Part shown: piece after piece, positions 23,301 to 35,400 of the stretch
Layout: each line of letters starts with the position of its first letter
How positions within the stretch are numbered: the first letter of the stretch is position 1
NCBI GenBank assembly: GCA_963854835.1
Contig: OY978527.1
Location: forward strand, 41,986,040-42,050,039
DNA from: Megamerina dolium
Taxonomy: Eukaryota > Arthropoda > Insecta > Diptera > Megamerinidae
Direction of reading: 5' to 3'
DNA length: 64,000 bases
Made by a program: the position numbers and the translations under genes
The notes under the pieces: model-generated
What the model saw: only the letters and a program-made list of their open reading frames with translations
Databases searched by the model: none
What the model was told of the DNA's origin: nothing

Positions 23301-23766
23301 GAGTTTTAGGCACCAAACTTATGAGCGTATGATGACCGGTGTGATCTAAAAACAGTTTCGATATTTTATAGCCAGCCAAATATTTGTCCAAAACAATTTC
23401 TGTATATAAGAAAGGGTACAATTAGTATTTAATGCGATGAGAACGTTTGTGTATATGTGAATATTTACCGCCTGGAGGCAAAGCACGCAGTAGGAAGAAA
23501 CGTAACATTGTTGTTTGTTGAGGTGATATTAGCAAACATACCAGCCAATTTTTGGATACAGTAAGATGTGTTAGGTCACAACTCGAGTATGTGGCTGGGA
23601 TACGCAGCGGCATTTTGCGTTTGCTAAAAATGGGCGATTCATTTGTATTTACACCGTTTGCTGTCGTTGCTTGGTTCTCCGATTGATTTACCATTTCAAC
23701 TTTGGTTAGAAATTTAGGCGTTTTCGTATCGTTTTTAGTTTCACTCCCCTCATAAAAAGAGGCCAT
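20346..23766 (-). CDS. dor: Vps18 / deep orange (dor), HOPS and CORVET core subunit
   Basis: Core subunit of the HOPS/CORVET tethers that drive fusion with late endosomes and lysosomes; in flies needed for eye pigment granules and autophagosome fusion (family knowledge). Six exons on the minus strand: 23766-23469, 23399-23086, 22843-22529, 22471-21100, 21062-20878, 20810-20346. Phases agree and give 982 residues (Drosophila dor is about 1000). Seen: N-terminal propeller region (residues ~60-330), Pep3/Vps18 block (YDMAEIYA, RPDKVITYLNNEGNDISLVHYDINYALSVC) with clathrin-type helices, a short coiled coil ~830-865, and a C-terminal RING-like domain C871-x2-C874...C888-x-H890-x2-H893-x2-C896...C956-x2-C959. 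The start opens MASFYEGSETKNDTKT, after a stretch with no further coding. Confidence 0.96.
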
Positions 23767-23904
23767 TATGTCGAGTTACTAGCTTAATTTGTGTGGAAAT
23801 TACGGACTGCACTATTTTTTGTTAAGCTACAATTTATTTTCACTTTTGCGATAGTGGATTCGATTATCAGCTGTTTAAAGTATATCATTATAAACTCTGT
23901 AGTG

Positions 23905-24045
23905 ATGCCAGACTTTTATTATTTTTCTACATTAGAGTGTACACAAATTGTGAATAAAATTTCATTAGCTCATACAGCTAGTGAAATATTTGAAAGAAAT
24001 ATAGAAATTATTGACAATCGGAAAATACGAACTGGAATACGATGA
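23905..24045 (+). CDS. Possible small ORF, divergent from dor
   Basis: A 46-codon frame, MPDFYYFSTLECTQIV... to ...NRKIRTGIR, starts 139 bp from the dor start on the opposite strand, where a bidirectional promoter is plausible. Its composition (alternating acidic, basic and hydrophobic residues, few repeats) looks more protein-like than other short frames in this AT-rich DNA. I do not recognise the family. It could be a small gene, the first exon of a longer one, or chance. There is no clear splice donor before the stop. Confidence 0.25.
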   Translation: MPDFYYFSTLECTQIVNKISLAHTASEIFERNIEIIDNRKIRTGIR

Positions 24046-24627
24046 TGAAAATATAAGACATGTGTTTGTGAATCGATAGCAGTATTCGTTTTATTATTTC
24101 TTTATATTAAATTTTCGCAAAAATTACATTACATAGAAATTAAAATTTTTCGATTATCAAAAATTTATATACTTCTTTTACAAGTTTCGCTTCCCACATT
24201 CCTAATGAAATTTTATTCATCTCACAACTGTCAAAAATTTACTCGCATTGTACTTTGCAACCAATTCGCATACACTATAAAAAGAACAATATAAAAAGTT
24301 TTGACAATCGAAAATTTAAACTTATATGTGTATATATAATTTTTGCGGCAAATTTACTATAAAGAAATAATAAAATGCTGTAGAATGGAGACCCAATAAA
24401 TAATGTGACTTTTTTATTTTAAATAAAATTTTATTTGTCTCTTTCTTTTTTAGAAGTGACAGTTGTATGCGTTAGGTTAAGTGTCAACGTCGAGCGCCGC
24501 TCATGTAGCTAACCAATCGCTTACGCTCTTTCGATCCGACTCTTGAAACATTTCATAACTAACAAAAAATTGTTTGAATTGTTAATATATAGCGAAACGT
24601 AATAAATAAAATAAAATAATGTAAATA
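24046..24627. other. Spacer, nothing recognised
   Basis: About 580 bp AT-rich between the dor promoter region and the mariner. A slightly GC-richer patch at 24450-24545 (GTCAACGTCGAGCGCCGCTC) matches nothing I know. Confidence 0.3.
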
Positions 24628-25932
24628 AAGGGTTATCCATTTCGCGGTTTCAAAAGTATAGGGCTAGAATTCCACATCTGTCAAACTGAGTTGTTAAAAC
24701 AATTTCTTTCTTTTTCAGTTCAAAGTCTGACATTTGCGAAAATGGATCGCTTAACTATCGCACAATGCATTAAAATTGTAAAAACCTACTACAAAAATGG
24801 TGATTCTGCCACAGCCACATATCGTGCTTTAAGAGGAGATTATGGTTTACATAATCGTCCAACTACGCAAGCAATTGGCAAAATTGTGAAGAAATATGAA
24901 GAGACTGGATCGGTTACAGATATTGTAAGGCCTGTGCATCATCGTTTCGCTCGTACCACCGAAAATATCGCTGCTGTAAGTGAAAGTGTTGTCGAAAACC
25001 CGAATGTGTCGATTCCTCGTCGTTCTCAGGAATTAGGACTGTCTTACGGCACATTATGGCGTATTTTGCATTTGGATCTGCACCTACATCCATATAAAAT
25101 CCAGCTCACACAACAACTGAAGCCAGCTGACCATTCATAACGTCGTAGATACGTCGAATGGGTGCTTGAACAACAGGCGGTGGACGGCGATTTTTCGAAC
25201 AAAATTTTCTTCAGCGACGAAGCACATTTCTCATTCGGTGGGTATGTTAACAAACAAAATTGTCGTATTTGGGGTTCTGAGAATCCTCAAGTAATTGAAG
25301 AGAGGCCACTACATCCACAAAAAGTCACTGCTTGGTGCGCTCTTTGGTCCGGAGGTGTGATTGGACCTTACTTCTTCGAAAACGACGATGGAACGACTGT
25401 CACCGTCAATTCGGAGCGTTATGGTCATATGATAACCGACTTTTTTTTGCCTGCTATTGAAGAATACGACTTAGAGAATATGTGGTTTCAACAAGACGGT
25501 GCCACATGCCACACAACTCGAGCGAATATGGCTTTATTGCAAGAGAAATTTTCTGGCCGCGTAATTTCTCGTCGTGGCGATATCAAGTGGCCACCAAGAT
25601 CATGCGATTTGACACTGCTTGACTTTTTTTTGTGGGGCTACGCGAAAGACCGTGTTTATGGAGATAAACCTTTAACTCTTGAGCACCTAAAAACCAACAT
25701 TCGTCACGTTATGGCTGAGATACCGCCCAATATGTGTCAAAAAGTGGTCGAAAATTACCTCAAAAGAATCGATGCTTGCAACAATTCGCGTGGTGGTCAT
25801 TTAAATGATGTAGTATTTCACACATAATGTCAACGTTCAAACTTTATAATAAAAAAGAAATATCATGATAAAAAATATTTTATATGTGTTTTATTTACAT
25901 TTACTTTTAAAACCGCAAAATGGATAACCCTT
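24628..25932 (+). mobile_element. Nearly intact DD41D (rosa-type) mariner
   Basis: 1305 bp with inverted ends: left AAGGGTTATCCATTTCGCGG, right (read inwards) AAGGGTTATCCATTTTGCGG, extending to about 30 bp with few mismatches. TA flanks both sides (24626-24627 and 25933-25934). It holds a transposase frame over most of its length with a single internal stop. The DD41D group was first described as rosa in the tephritid Ceratitis rosa (memory), which agrees with the host inferred here. Confidence 0.92.
24742..25827 (+). pseudogene. DD41D mariner transposase with one in-frame stop
   Basis: A DNA cut-and-paste transposase. One frame runs from MDRLTIAQCIKIVKTYYKNG to GGHLNDVVFHT, 361 codons, broken only by TAA at 25138-25140, between ADHS and RRRYVEW. 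N-terminal helix-turn-helix region at residues ~5-110. Catalytic triad: FFSDEAHFS (first Asp), WFQQDGATCHT (second) and CDLTLLDFFLWGY (third). There are 41 residues between the second and third Asp. No other frame break is visible, so decay is slight. Likely inactive as it stands, because the stop precedes all three catalytic residues. Confidence 0.92.
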
Positions 25933-26469
25933 TACATATAAAACATAAAAATTAAGATCCAATTTTTGAATGAGTTTAGCTCCATATTAGAATTATACCA
26001 ACAATATATTTAATTCGCCAATTCGTATGCAAATTTTAGTAAATTTTATTCAAGTCAAAGTATCATTAAATAAAATTCTTTAATTGGGCTAATATTTTGG
26101 TATTTGTTGTGTATGATCAAGAACGATTGGAAGGGGATCGATTAGTGGGCGAAAAAAATAAAAAAAAGGTTACGTATACGCACAAGTGAATTGAATTGAT
26201 AGAGTATTACGAATATTACGAATAAATAAATAAATAGCAAAATGAAATAACTAAGTAATAACAAATAGATGCCTAATAACAATAAATATAAAGTAAATAA
26301 TGAAGCCATACAGTTACAATGCATGCACACATACACACATACACGTATATCGATATCACCATATAATACAATATTAAAGATGCGAAATGTATGCATTTGA
26401 ACATTTTTGCTGTGAAATATATTACATATACATAAGTTTGAATGTTTATTATTTGTAATGCAATTTGTT
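25933..26469. other. Spacer, nothing recognised
   Basis: About 540 bp AT-rich DNA. The minus-strand 115-codon frame at 26142-26489 is Tyr/Leu/Ile/Phe low-complexity and probably chance. Confidence 0.3.
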
Positions 26470-27056
26470 ATTATTTCTTTATTTTGCATTCTTTTTTATT
26501 ATGTTTTTTTTTAGTAAATAAACGTATAGTGAGACATATAGTACGATGAATGAACAGACTGCCAGACAAGCAAATTATTTTAAATAATATTATTATGAAG
26601 TTTAGTTATTTGTGAGTTATGGTGAAGTGAAGTGTGGTGCTGTAGTTGATTTGTATTTATTTACACAAAAACTAAAAAGAAAATATTATTAAGGTTTTTC
26701 TTTCATGAGAATGTATAACAGTGCAAACATTTATTGTAAATTTGTGAAATATACTGAAATATTGAAATATTATTTCTTTATTTTGCATTCTTTTTTATTA
26801 TGTTTTTTTTTTAGTAAATAAACGTATAGTGAGACATATAGTACGATGAATGAACAGACTGCCAGACAAGCAAATTATTTTAAATAATATTATTATGAAG
26901 TTTAGTTTTTTGTGAGTTATGGTGAAGTGAAGTGTGGTGCTGTAGTTGATTTGTATTTATTTACACAAAAACTAAAAAGAAAATATTATTAAGGTTTTTC
27001 TTTCATGAGAATGTATAACAGTGCAAACATTTATTGTAAATTTGTGAAATATACTG
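26470..27056. repeat. Recent direct tandem duplication, two copies of ~288 bp
   Basis: The segment 26471-26756 (TTATTTCTTTATTTTGCATT ... GTGAAATATACTG) is repeated at 26770-27056. The only differences I see are one base in the oligo-T run before AGTAAATAAACG and one substitution (AGTTATTTGTGAG versus AGTTTTTTGTGAG). The period is 299-300 bp; a short GAAATATTGAAATA sequence joins the copies. Neither copy has a reading frame or terminal repeats. Confidence 0.95.
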
Positions 27057-30000
27057 GGAAATTAGAAACGCTAATACCTACAGACATACATACATACATT
27101 CATATACATTTATACTAGCAGCAATATATGAATATATACGAATATTACTACGCATAAAAGGTAGTAGTAGGGAATCTACATATGTACGTCATTAGAAAAA
27201 AACACTAAATATTGAGTAAGCTCTGTTGTTAATTTTTCCCTTTTATGCTTGAAAAAGATTTCTTATTCTTACCGAGTGGGTTTACAGTGAACATTTGCCG
27301 CTAATGAGGATGAGAATAACATTGGGAAATAGTGAATAAACCGTTTGTTGTTGTTGTTGGTTTTTGTCTAACCTTTCGTTGTCATCGTAATAACATTTTT
27401 GAATTTCGTGCTGATGTTGTTGTTATATAAATACGGATAGCAAGAGTGTATGGCTTTCATTCTCTCGCAGTGGTTAAAGTGACATGAAAGTGAAGACATT
27501 GGTGCACTGTAGCAAGTCATGTATCAGCATGTCCTTCCAAATACAGCAAATATACTTGCCAGTGGTAAGCAGAAATAAATTATTTTAAATTTATGTAGAA
27601 TAAATTATGTGCAAAAAAATTATGATTATATGATATTTTGAATTAGGTGATTAACTACGCAAAGAAATATCTTTAAATATAATATTCACATAGTAATGAA
27701 ATAAATGTGCTGTTGTTGCATGCCGCAAAAATGGGTGCGGATTAGCAGATACATTTATTTTATACAAAAAAAAATCTTATAATTGAAAAAGTGATGTTAA
27801 TTAATAATAAAAAAAATTTGTAATAATTGCTGGAAAATAAAGAAAATATTTATAATTATAAATCTAAAAAAAAAAAAATTTTTCGCGTTTGTATGTTGAT
27901 ACAGTATGAATTGTATTCAAGTGTTTTTGCATGATAAATTTTGTAAGTGCGTGTGTGTGTACTCTCCCGGCTGTATAATTGAATTAAAAAAGAGTCATAT
28001 AATTGTATTGTGCGTTCAATAATCATAGTAAGCAATAAGCATATTGTATGATGCAATACCAATTAGATCTTATCATCAATGAACGCACGAAGAAGCAGCT
28101 AATAGACAGATTTTAGCTCATTGTATCGGATACATACAAATGCATGTACTTGTATGCACACCCACAATTTATTGCAAAATTCCGAAGGAAGAAAGTTTAA
28201 TTGAAGAGAAAATCTTTCTGATATTTCAAGTAACCGGTAACACAGATACTGTACAGCATAGCAATTATTTAGTAGTATTATAATGAATTGTTGCATTATT
28301 TTGCAAATTGATTTCATAATAGTGATTTCCGTTATTTTGCTACGACCGCATAAACTTGCTGCGATAAATTGTACATGCTGTACTTACAAACAAAATATAT
28401 GAAACCCAATATTTATAAAACCCATATTTGTGGCGCATGCCTATCGCCTATCGTGACAAACTGAATGAGATGTGAACAAGTGATTTGCTCTTTTTTGTTT
28501 GCTCTCTCAAGTGAGTGTAAGAATTTGCAAATTCGAGGGCTGGTCGATGCGCGACAAAAATATCTATGCAAATGCATTTATATGTATATAATTTTTTAGC
28601 CGGAATATTTCAACAGTTTGCGTGTTCCTGTTACCTGCGCCAACACACACTTGCCCGTACATTCCTATATCATATGTACGTACATACCTATGCTATTGCA
28701 ACAGCTGTTTTCTTTCTGCCGTCCATACCTTATGAATCATTTTTCTATTGTGAATACAATATCTCCATGGGATAAAGTGTGAGCAAAGCGAAATGATGTG
28801 GTGGTTTAAGGTTGCATGCCTGGGTGTCTGTCTGTCTCTACTCTATATGCTTGATTGTATACACTTGATGGGGCAACGTTTTTGCTTCACGTTTCTCATA
28901 TATGTAGATAAGTATTTTCTATGTATGAGTTGTGCTTAATGATGGAATTTAGTAGCTCTTATGCCATTCGTGTTACACTTGCACATTATCGCTTTCTCTG
29001 GTTTGCTCCATTTTCGCTATACATCTGACGTCATAATAATTTTGTTATTAATACCCTTCACAGAGAGAGAGAGAGAGAGAGAAAAAAAAAAAACAGTTCA
29101 CTTTCTATTTGATCATTTTTATGTTATCTTTTACAGACAGGGCTTGCCTTAACTTCGTATCTCTTTCCCTTTGTCTCCCTTGTTCGGTCCTTCACGTTAT
29201 AGAATTCAATTTACGAAAGTGCTTTGCGACTCTATACATACAGCAAGCATATGTACATTATACTATAGAAGTGTTCCTATTATAGATGATTAAAAATTCA
29301 CACAGCTTAAATTTTTGATATTTACGTTTAAAATACATTAAATCATAGAATGTTTGTTAGAAATGGATAAGGAAACGTTTTCTAAATACGACAAGATTGA
29401 AAAATATATTTTCTATTGTAATTTTAAAATAACAACAAAATAAACAATGCATTGTTTAAATGACTTTTTGCGTTCCACTAACATCTAACACATCACTAAC
29501 AAAAGCCACATCTTTGATTAATTTGTATATGAATAGAAAGAAAATAGCAATTTTTCGCTTGGCCGAATATGCGTTTAAAACCATTGTTTTCCATTAAAAT
29601 AAGAGCATATCTAATGTACGTATTGTGTATACATGTATATAATTGTTGTCATGTTTCTAAACAAAAGATGCAATGTGAACAAGAAACATTTTCAAGAACA
29701 AATGAGCAGTAAATGAGTGAGTGTCCTTTAACGCTTACTAGTAGTACCTGTTAATAGTTTGATGCACTATTATACTAAATGCCCTTGACATTGTGTGTGT
29801 ATTGGTGAGAATGTGAATGCATGTGCATATATGCTCTCTTGTGAAAAGTACAGCATAGATGTACATATGTAATGCTACAAATATTATATAATCATTGCAA
29901 TTGTTAATGTACGTACTTAGGTATGTGTGTCTGAATTATTTGCAATTTCATACGTAAGAATATTGTAATCTCTACTCGTGTGTTTATGTTTGTATGCGTG

Positions 30001-30659
30001 AATATTCTGTATACTAAAAACAAACAAAAAAAAAACAAATTAATCAGATTTTATACAGACGCAAAATTTCCAATACGAAGAGAATGCACAAAGCCGCCTT
30101 GTGTTAGACAAGCTATTTGTTGTGGTGGTAGGTTATTGTCGAGGTCTAATTTGTATGTATATACAAGTGCATGTGTATATACATTCATATACATTTATAC
30201 ATTTGCTTAAAGTAGAAAGCTCTTTTACGAATAGTGGGGGCAAATATTAATAAAACTATTTCGTATACCATACTTGCGTGACTTTGCAAGACTATTGCAA
30301 TAAAATGTGGCCCATTTTACTGCTATTAAATAGTTGCCTTTGGATAACCAAATCTATGGAATGAATCACTTGGGTTACCATCGATTACAAGTTTTTGCTA
30401 AGTTGAGTAGCAACACCTCAACAATTAGGTAAATTAAAATCAAAACATTTGCGATTGACTAAATATACAGCAAAAGTATTTATACAATATTTTCATAATT
30501 TTGGTTTATTTACAACTTATTTCTATGAAATTAATATAATCATTTTTATTAAGGTTTTACTAAAATGCATTTAAACTTACATATACTAACTCTTTAACAC
30601 ACACTTTTCTGGTAGCTCAGACGATGATACGTCAATAGCGGATATAGTGGTCTTGACTG
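27057..30659. other. AT-rich intergenic DNA, no gene recognised
   Basis: 3.6 kb with many CATACATA-type stretches, short Tyr/Ile/Phe-rich frames and a GA microsatellite. No exon with consistent codon use, no RNA gene and no transposon ends found. It could contain enhancers or untranslated exons, which I cannot recognise. Confidence 0.3.
29062..29094. repeat. GA microsatellite followed by oligo-A
   Basis: Ten or so GA repeats directly followed by a run of about 12 A. Confidence 0.9.
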
Positions 30660-31660
30660 CGAATCGGAAAATCTACGTGTTATTACATAAGCCAATATAG
30701 ATTGGGTTGTGGGGACCTTCAATCCTTTTCAATCCCCTGGGCCCTATGGGATATATCCAGGGCAGCTCCAACACTCGTTGGGGTACATTAGAAACTGGCT
30801 GACAATAATTTTTAAAAGTGCTCTTTACCTGAATTATATTCCCACCTTATGGAGGGAAGTAAAAGTTGTCTTTATCCCTAAGGCATGCAAGATTAAACAT
30901 GTGAGTCCAGAAGATTATAGGCTTATCAGTCTGCCTTCATTTCTACTAAAGACATTAGAGCAGTTAATAGATATTTATATTAGAAATACAATAACTCCAT
31001 CGCATCTTGCGAAACCACATCTTTGCTGTAAGAGAAAATCCACAGAAGCAGCATTGAATTCACTTATCACAGAAGTTGAGAAATTAATGGAAGATAAGTT
31101 TTTAGCAACATCCAGCCGAAAGCAATAACTGGCGCGTTGACCGACCTGGGAATTGACGGGTATGCTTATAAGCAGGTTCGTGAATTCAACGCTATGAAGC
31201 TCGAAAGTGCGCAGATCCAGCAGCACGGGTACCTCTCAAGGTGGCGTGCATTCTCCTCTGTCGTGGGTTCTGGCAATGAATACATTTTTGCGGAGCTTGA
31301 AGGAGAGGAGTTATCAGATTGGTGCCTATGCGGATGATATTGTTATTGCATCAAGGGGGAAATTTCCGAATACCCTATGCGATATTATGCAAGGTTTATT
31401 AAATCAAGTAGACCTATGGTCTAAATAATTTGATTTACGTGTCAATGCCAATAAAACGGTGCTTATTCTGTTTACTAGAAAACACAGGATACCTGATGTT
31501 AGACCTTCAACCTTGAACGGTTTGCACACAGCTAGTATCGAAATCGGTTTTAAGGCTAAGGAAATCATCTCTTTTAGCTACTTATGAAAGAGGATACTAA
31601 ACCATCTAGCAACTTTTCCATTTATTCCTAGTAGTACTGACTCGGTGTAACTCGGTGAAA
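30660..31660 (+). mobile_element. Degenerate LINE (jockey/R1-like reverse transcriptase)
   Basis: Translation gives SPGPYGIYPGQLQHSL, IPTLWREVKVVFIPKACK, PEDYRLISLPSFLLKTLEQL then, after a deletion at 31115-31135, LTDLGIDGYAYKQV, TSQGGVHSPLSWVL and AYADDIVIASRGKFPNTL. These are conserved reverse-transcriptase blocks in order, with the YADD active site intact at about 31325-31336 but with frameshifts and stops. The element is a 5'-truncated fragment; the boundaries are approximate. A SINE lies immediately downstream. Confidence 0.85.
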
Positions 31661-31665
31661 CTAAG

Positions 31666-32070
31666 TGGGTACCATAGCTCAGTAATTAGAGTGTTGGCCT
31701 TCTGATCTGTTAGTGGGTTCGTGGGTTCAATACCCGGCTGAAGCATAGCAAATTTAATATCGAAAAGATTTTTCTTTCGTACGGTACCCACCTGTCGTTA
31801 AGCAATTGGCAATTCTTCCAGCAGTAACAATTTGCGGAAGCTGAAATGCGTGCGTTTGGTCTATCTTGGAATGAACTGCGATCCCTTGCACAAAATCGAG
31901 TTCGTTGGCGGAGAGATGTAGTTGACGCCCTATTCTCCAATTAGGAGTTAGAGGACCACATATATTCTAATACTTTCCAAAATTTAACATGCACAGCAGT
32001 AATGGAAGAGAAACTCGGCCAAAGAGCTCTTCGCGGCTTATAAGTGCCACATATTTATTTTTATTTTTTA
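31666..32070 (+). mobile_element. Chimeric SINE: tRNA head and SINE tail with a LINE 3' end as its middle
   Basis: Head ATAGCTCAGTAATTAGAGTG and GGTTCAATACCC, body to GCAGTAACAATTTGC (31836), and end TCTAATACTTTCCAAAATTT to CCACATATTTATTTTTATTT agree with other copies of the family. The usual ~110-bp centre (AAGCTTCTAAAAGAACTCTG..AAGTAGGTCCC) is replaced by 31837-31967, which has an intact frame AEMRAFGLSWNELRSLAQN...DALFSN with its stop at 31942-31944. That frame is a typical C-terminus of a LINE ORF2. Confidence 0.8.
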
Positions 32071-32363
32071 TGTAAGCTAGTATAATTCAAACTTTTATGT
32101 AGAAAATTAAAGAGACCCGATTTTCGAGTTCCACAGTTACCAGATATTTTATTTTAGTCTGAAAAAGCATCACATCAAATTCGGTTCCTGAATCTCTAAT
32201 TTATTTTTCTGTACCTCGTATCGCGTTTGGGGGATATTCTTCTATAAAGATAAAAAAGTGTGTAGCATTTTCCCTTCTAAATTACAATTTTTTTCCGACC
32301 AAACAAGTTCATTATCAGAATAACATTTCAATTATATAAAATTTGCAAATATCAATAGCTCTA

Positions 32364-32493
32364 GTGGAGCTACGGGCTCAGTGGTCAGTGTGTTGGTTAT
32401 CTGGTCTGTAAAAGTTAGCACGCAAAATAATACTGCAAGAGTAGTTCGACCAAAGGGCCATTCGAGGCCTATAACTGCCACATAAAAAAATAG
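32364..32493 (+). mobile_element. Internally deleted SINE fragment
   Basis: The head GGAGCTACGGGCTCAGTGG and GTGTGTTGGTTATCTGGTCT joins directly, after about 30 bp, to a SINE 3' end (TTCGACCAAAGGGCCATTCG, CTGCCACATAAAAA). The B box and body are missing. Confidence 0.65.
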
Positions 32494-35400
32494 TTGGACC
32501 AAGAGATTATTTTTTATTGTTAAAAATTTTGTCAATTAGTTGCCGACTGGCATGCATTTCGAAAAATATAATTTTGTTTTCCTAAAAAACAAAAATCTGG
32601 TCAACGAACTCAGTTTATATCAGATAACTTCTATTATATTAAAGTAACTCGTTAATAGTGCTTGTTTGTCTGTTTGGAAAATTTCTAGTAATTTAATGTG
32701 TATTCATTACTAATTACCTAGGTGTGTTTTTGCAATTAGCTACCTGTATCATACGTATAGAAAATTTGTGCTAAGGTGTGTACGAATTTCATGACTATGT
32801 GTGAAATGTACCATATTTTCTTATTAAATAGCTATTGTATAGCTATTTGTATATTGTATAGTTATAAAATTGTATATATCTAATATTATGATAATGTTGT
32901 TTCATTGACAATTAGTCAAAAGTAATATTAAATTACTCTAATATTTGTTTAAGTTTAATTGAAATTTTCTTATAAAAAAAAACCCTGACATGTGGACCTA
33001 AGTAAAAAAAAAATACACATGCTAATATTTATGATTGTTGTGATTCATTTTATATATTGTGCGATTATTAATTTTTTTGTTTATTTGCTATTTTTCATTT
33101 GGTATATTTTATATTATTATATTTTTTTTTGTTGGCCGGCTAATTTTAAATGATTGTTAAAATAGTGAAATGAAAATGCTGTAACAAATTTGTGTACGTG
33201 AGTATTAACACGAAATAAATATTGTATATATGTAGTGTAGACTGTTGTATGATTCGGATTGTTGTGTGTATGCATACCACACAAACAAAAAATCGTTGCG
33301 GTTTTTCAATATATGAATCGAAATCTTAACAATCGTAATGAAATAGTGGAAATACTTCAAAACTAATAATTGTTAAGACTTCGCAAGCTGTTTCAATGTG
33401 ATATGTATAAAGTTGCAAAGCATTGTATGCAATATACAAAAGCATCAAACATTATAATGTATATAAACATTTTAGTTGAAAATCGCATATTGAATATAAA
33501 CATAATCGTTGTCTGTATGAATTTTGAAAGATATCGAAATTTCTCTTTATTTTAAATAAAAGAAAAATATTTCTAATTTTCTTTTGAAAAAATAAACATT
33601 AATTTTAATATTCATATAATTTGAAAGCGAATGTGTAACTTATTCTTGGGTCTTCAGGAGAATGCATTGGGTATTCGTAAGGAAAGTTTTCGGATAACAG
33701 CGAATAAGTTACGAATTTTATAAATGTCGTTTCCTTTATCACATATTTTATTCCTCCATTTCATAACGGTTCCTTAATGATATTGCCTTTAATATTTAAT
33801 ATGATATTAGTTACAAAGTAGTTGATATGTATTCGCAACTTTTGGTTTGTTGGGTTTGCATGTGTCGGCGATTATGAAAGCGATGAAAATCGTAAACTAT
33901 GATTTTGTGCTGTGAAATATTTAGCTTTCAATTATATGCAAAATATGATAGTAAATTCAATTCCGTTAAACGATGTAATATTCATCATCGTTTAATTAAT
34001 GACTTTATTTATACAACTTTGCACTAAGTGTTGAATATTTAATTTTCATATGCATACAGATGTTTGAAGGTAATTTGTTTTTTGTTTTTGGGTTAATAGA
34101 GCAAATTATGAAATTATGTCAAGGTGTAGGGATCACTTCCTTCAAAATGTCAACTCAAATGCTATGAGATTCATCGTAATTGCGTATTTAAGTAATCCAT
34201 GCGTAATATAATCCTTAAGAATTATATAAAGAAGAAGGAAATTAACGTTTTTTCACTATACTATGTCGATTTGTTAAGTTTTATTTTAGCTTTGCTATTG
34301 AATGGAAACAAATTTTCGACTCACACCGATTCATTTGTATACAAGAAGGTGGTGAAAATATTTACGTTGTCATTTTGTTTTTTTTTTATTTTCATTTTCA
34401 TTTTATATTATTTTCATTTGTCATCACATGCATAATATATTTAGGGATTGTCTATTATGTATCTCCTGAAGCTTATTCCATACTCTAGGCACATTAATCA
34501 TATTATCATTTGTCTGTGCATTCGAGTGTTTACTCTACATAATGAGAAAGTAAAAACAAAATGCTGTCACAAAATAATAATCCAAATGATGATTCATCAA
34601 CAGGTTAATAAGTACATACATATATTATATGTGACGAATATACAATACATACTAGTACAATTAGTCAAAATGTATTTTTGTTCATAATTTTGTGACATTT
34701 ACTAATCAATTATCTTAAAAAGTTAGAAAGAAATTGAAATTCCTATAATGTATTATAGAAATACATACAAAGAGCTCAGTGTATGTTAATGTGTAGAGCA
34801 CTACCAAGATGGATTCAAACACACAAAATCCATATAATAAGTAAATCAGTTGTTTTCTATACCAACATAAATACTTGAATGTTTGCTATACTGAGAGATT
34901 TTCATATTTAGAAAAAAGATTCAGGTTTATGATGCGAAACTTTTGGTATCCAGAATTTGAACTTGAACTTGAATCTTTGAATTACTTTGATATACACTAT
35001 ATGTATATATCGATATATGTTATCTTTGCAGATATAAAAATGTATGTACATAAACATTTTTGTGTATTTGCATCTTCAGCAATAGCATAAAATGAACTAT
35101 CTCCTTCATACGACCTTTTCATGCTTTTTATAAATTGAATTTTTCTATTTCACAACTTACATAACATACATGTATGGTATAATCATAAAATAAATAAGGA
35201 ATATGTAGGTACATACTTACATATGTATATATAATACCAATAATATGAACATATATATGTTGGAGTAAACAATGTAGTATGTTTTTGAATACTAATGAAA
35301 ATACGACCAGTCCTGAAGCTGTGCTGCGTAAAGTCAATTATTGTTCTTTATTCTCAAGGCTGTTTTTCAAATGTCTGTTATCGTTATCAAACAGATAAAA

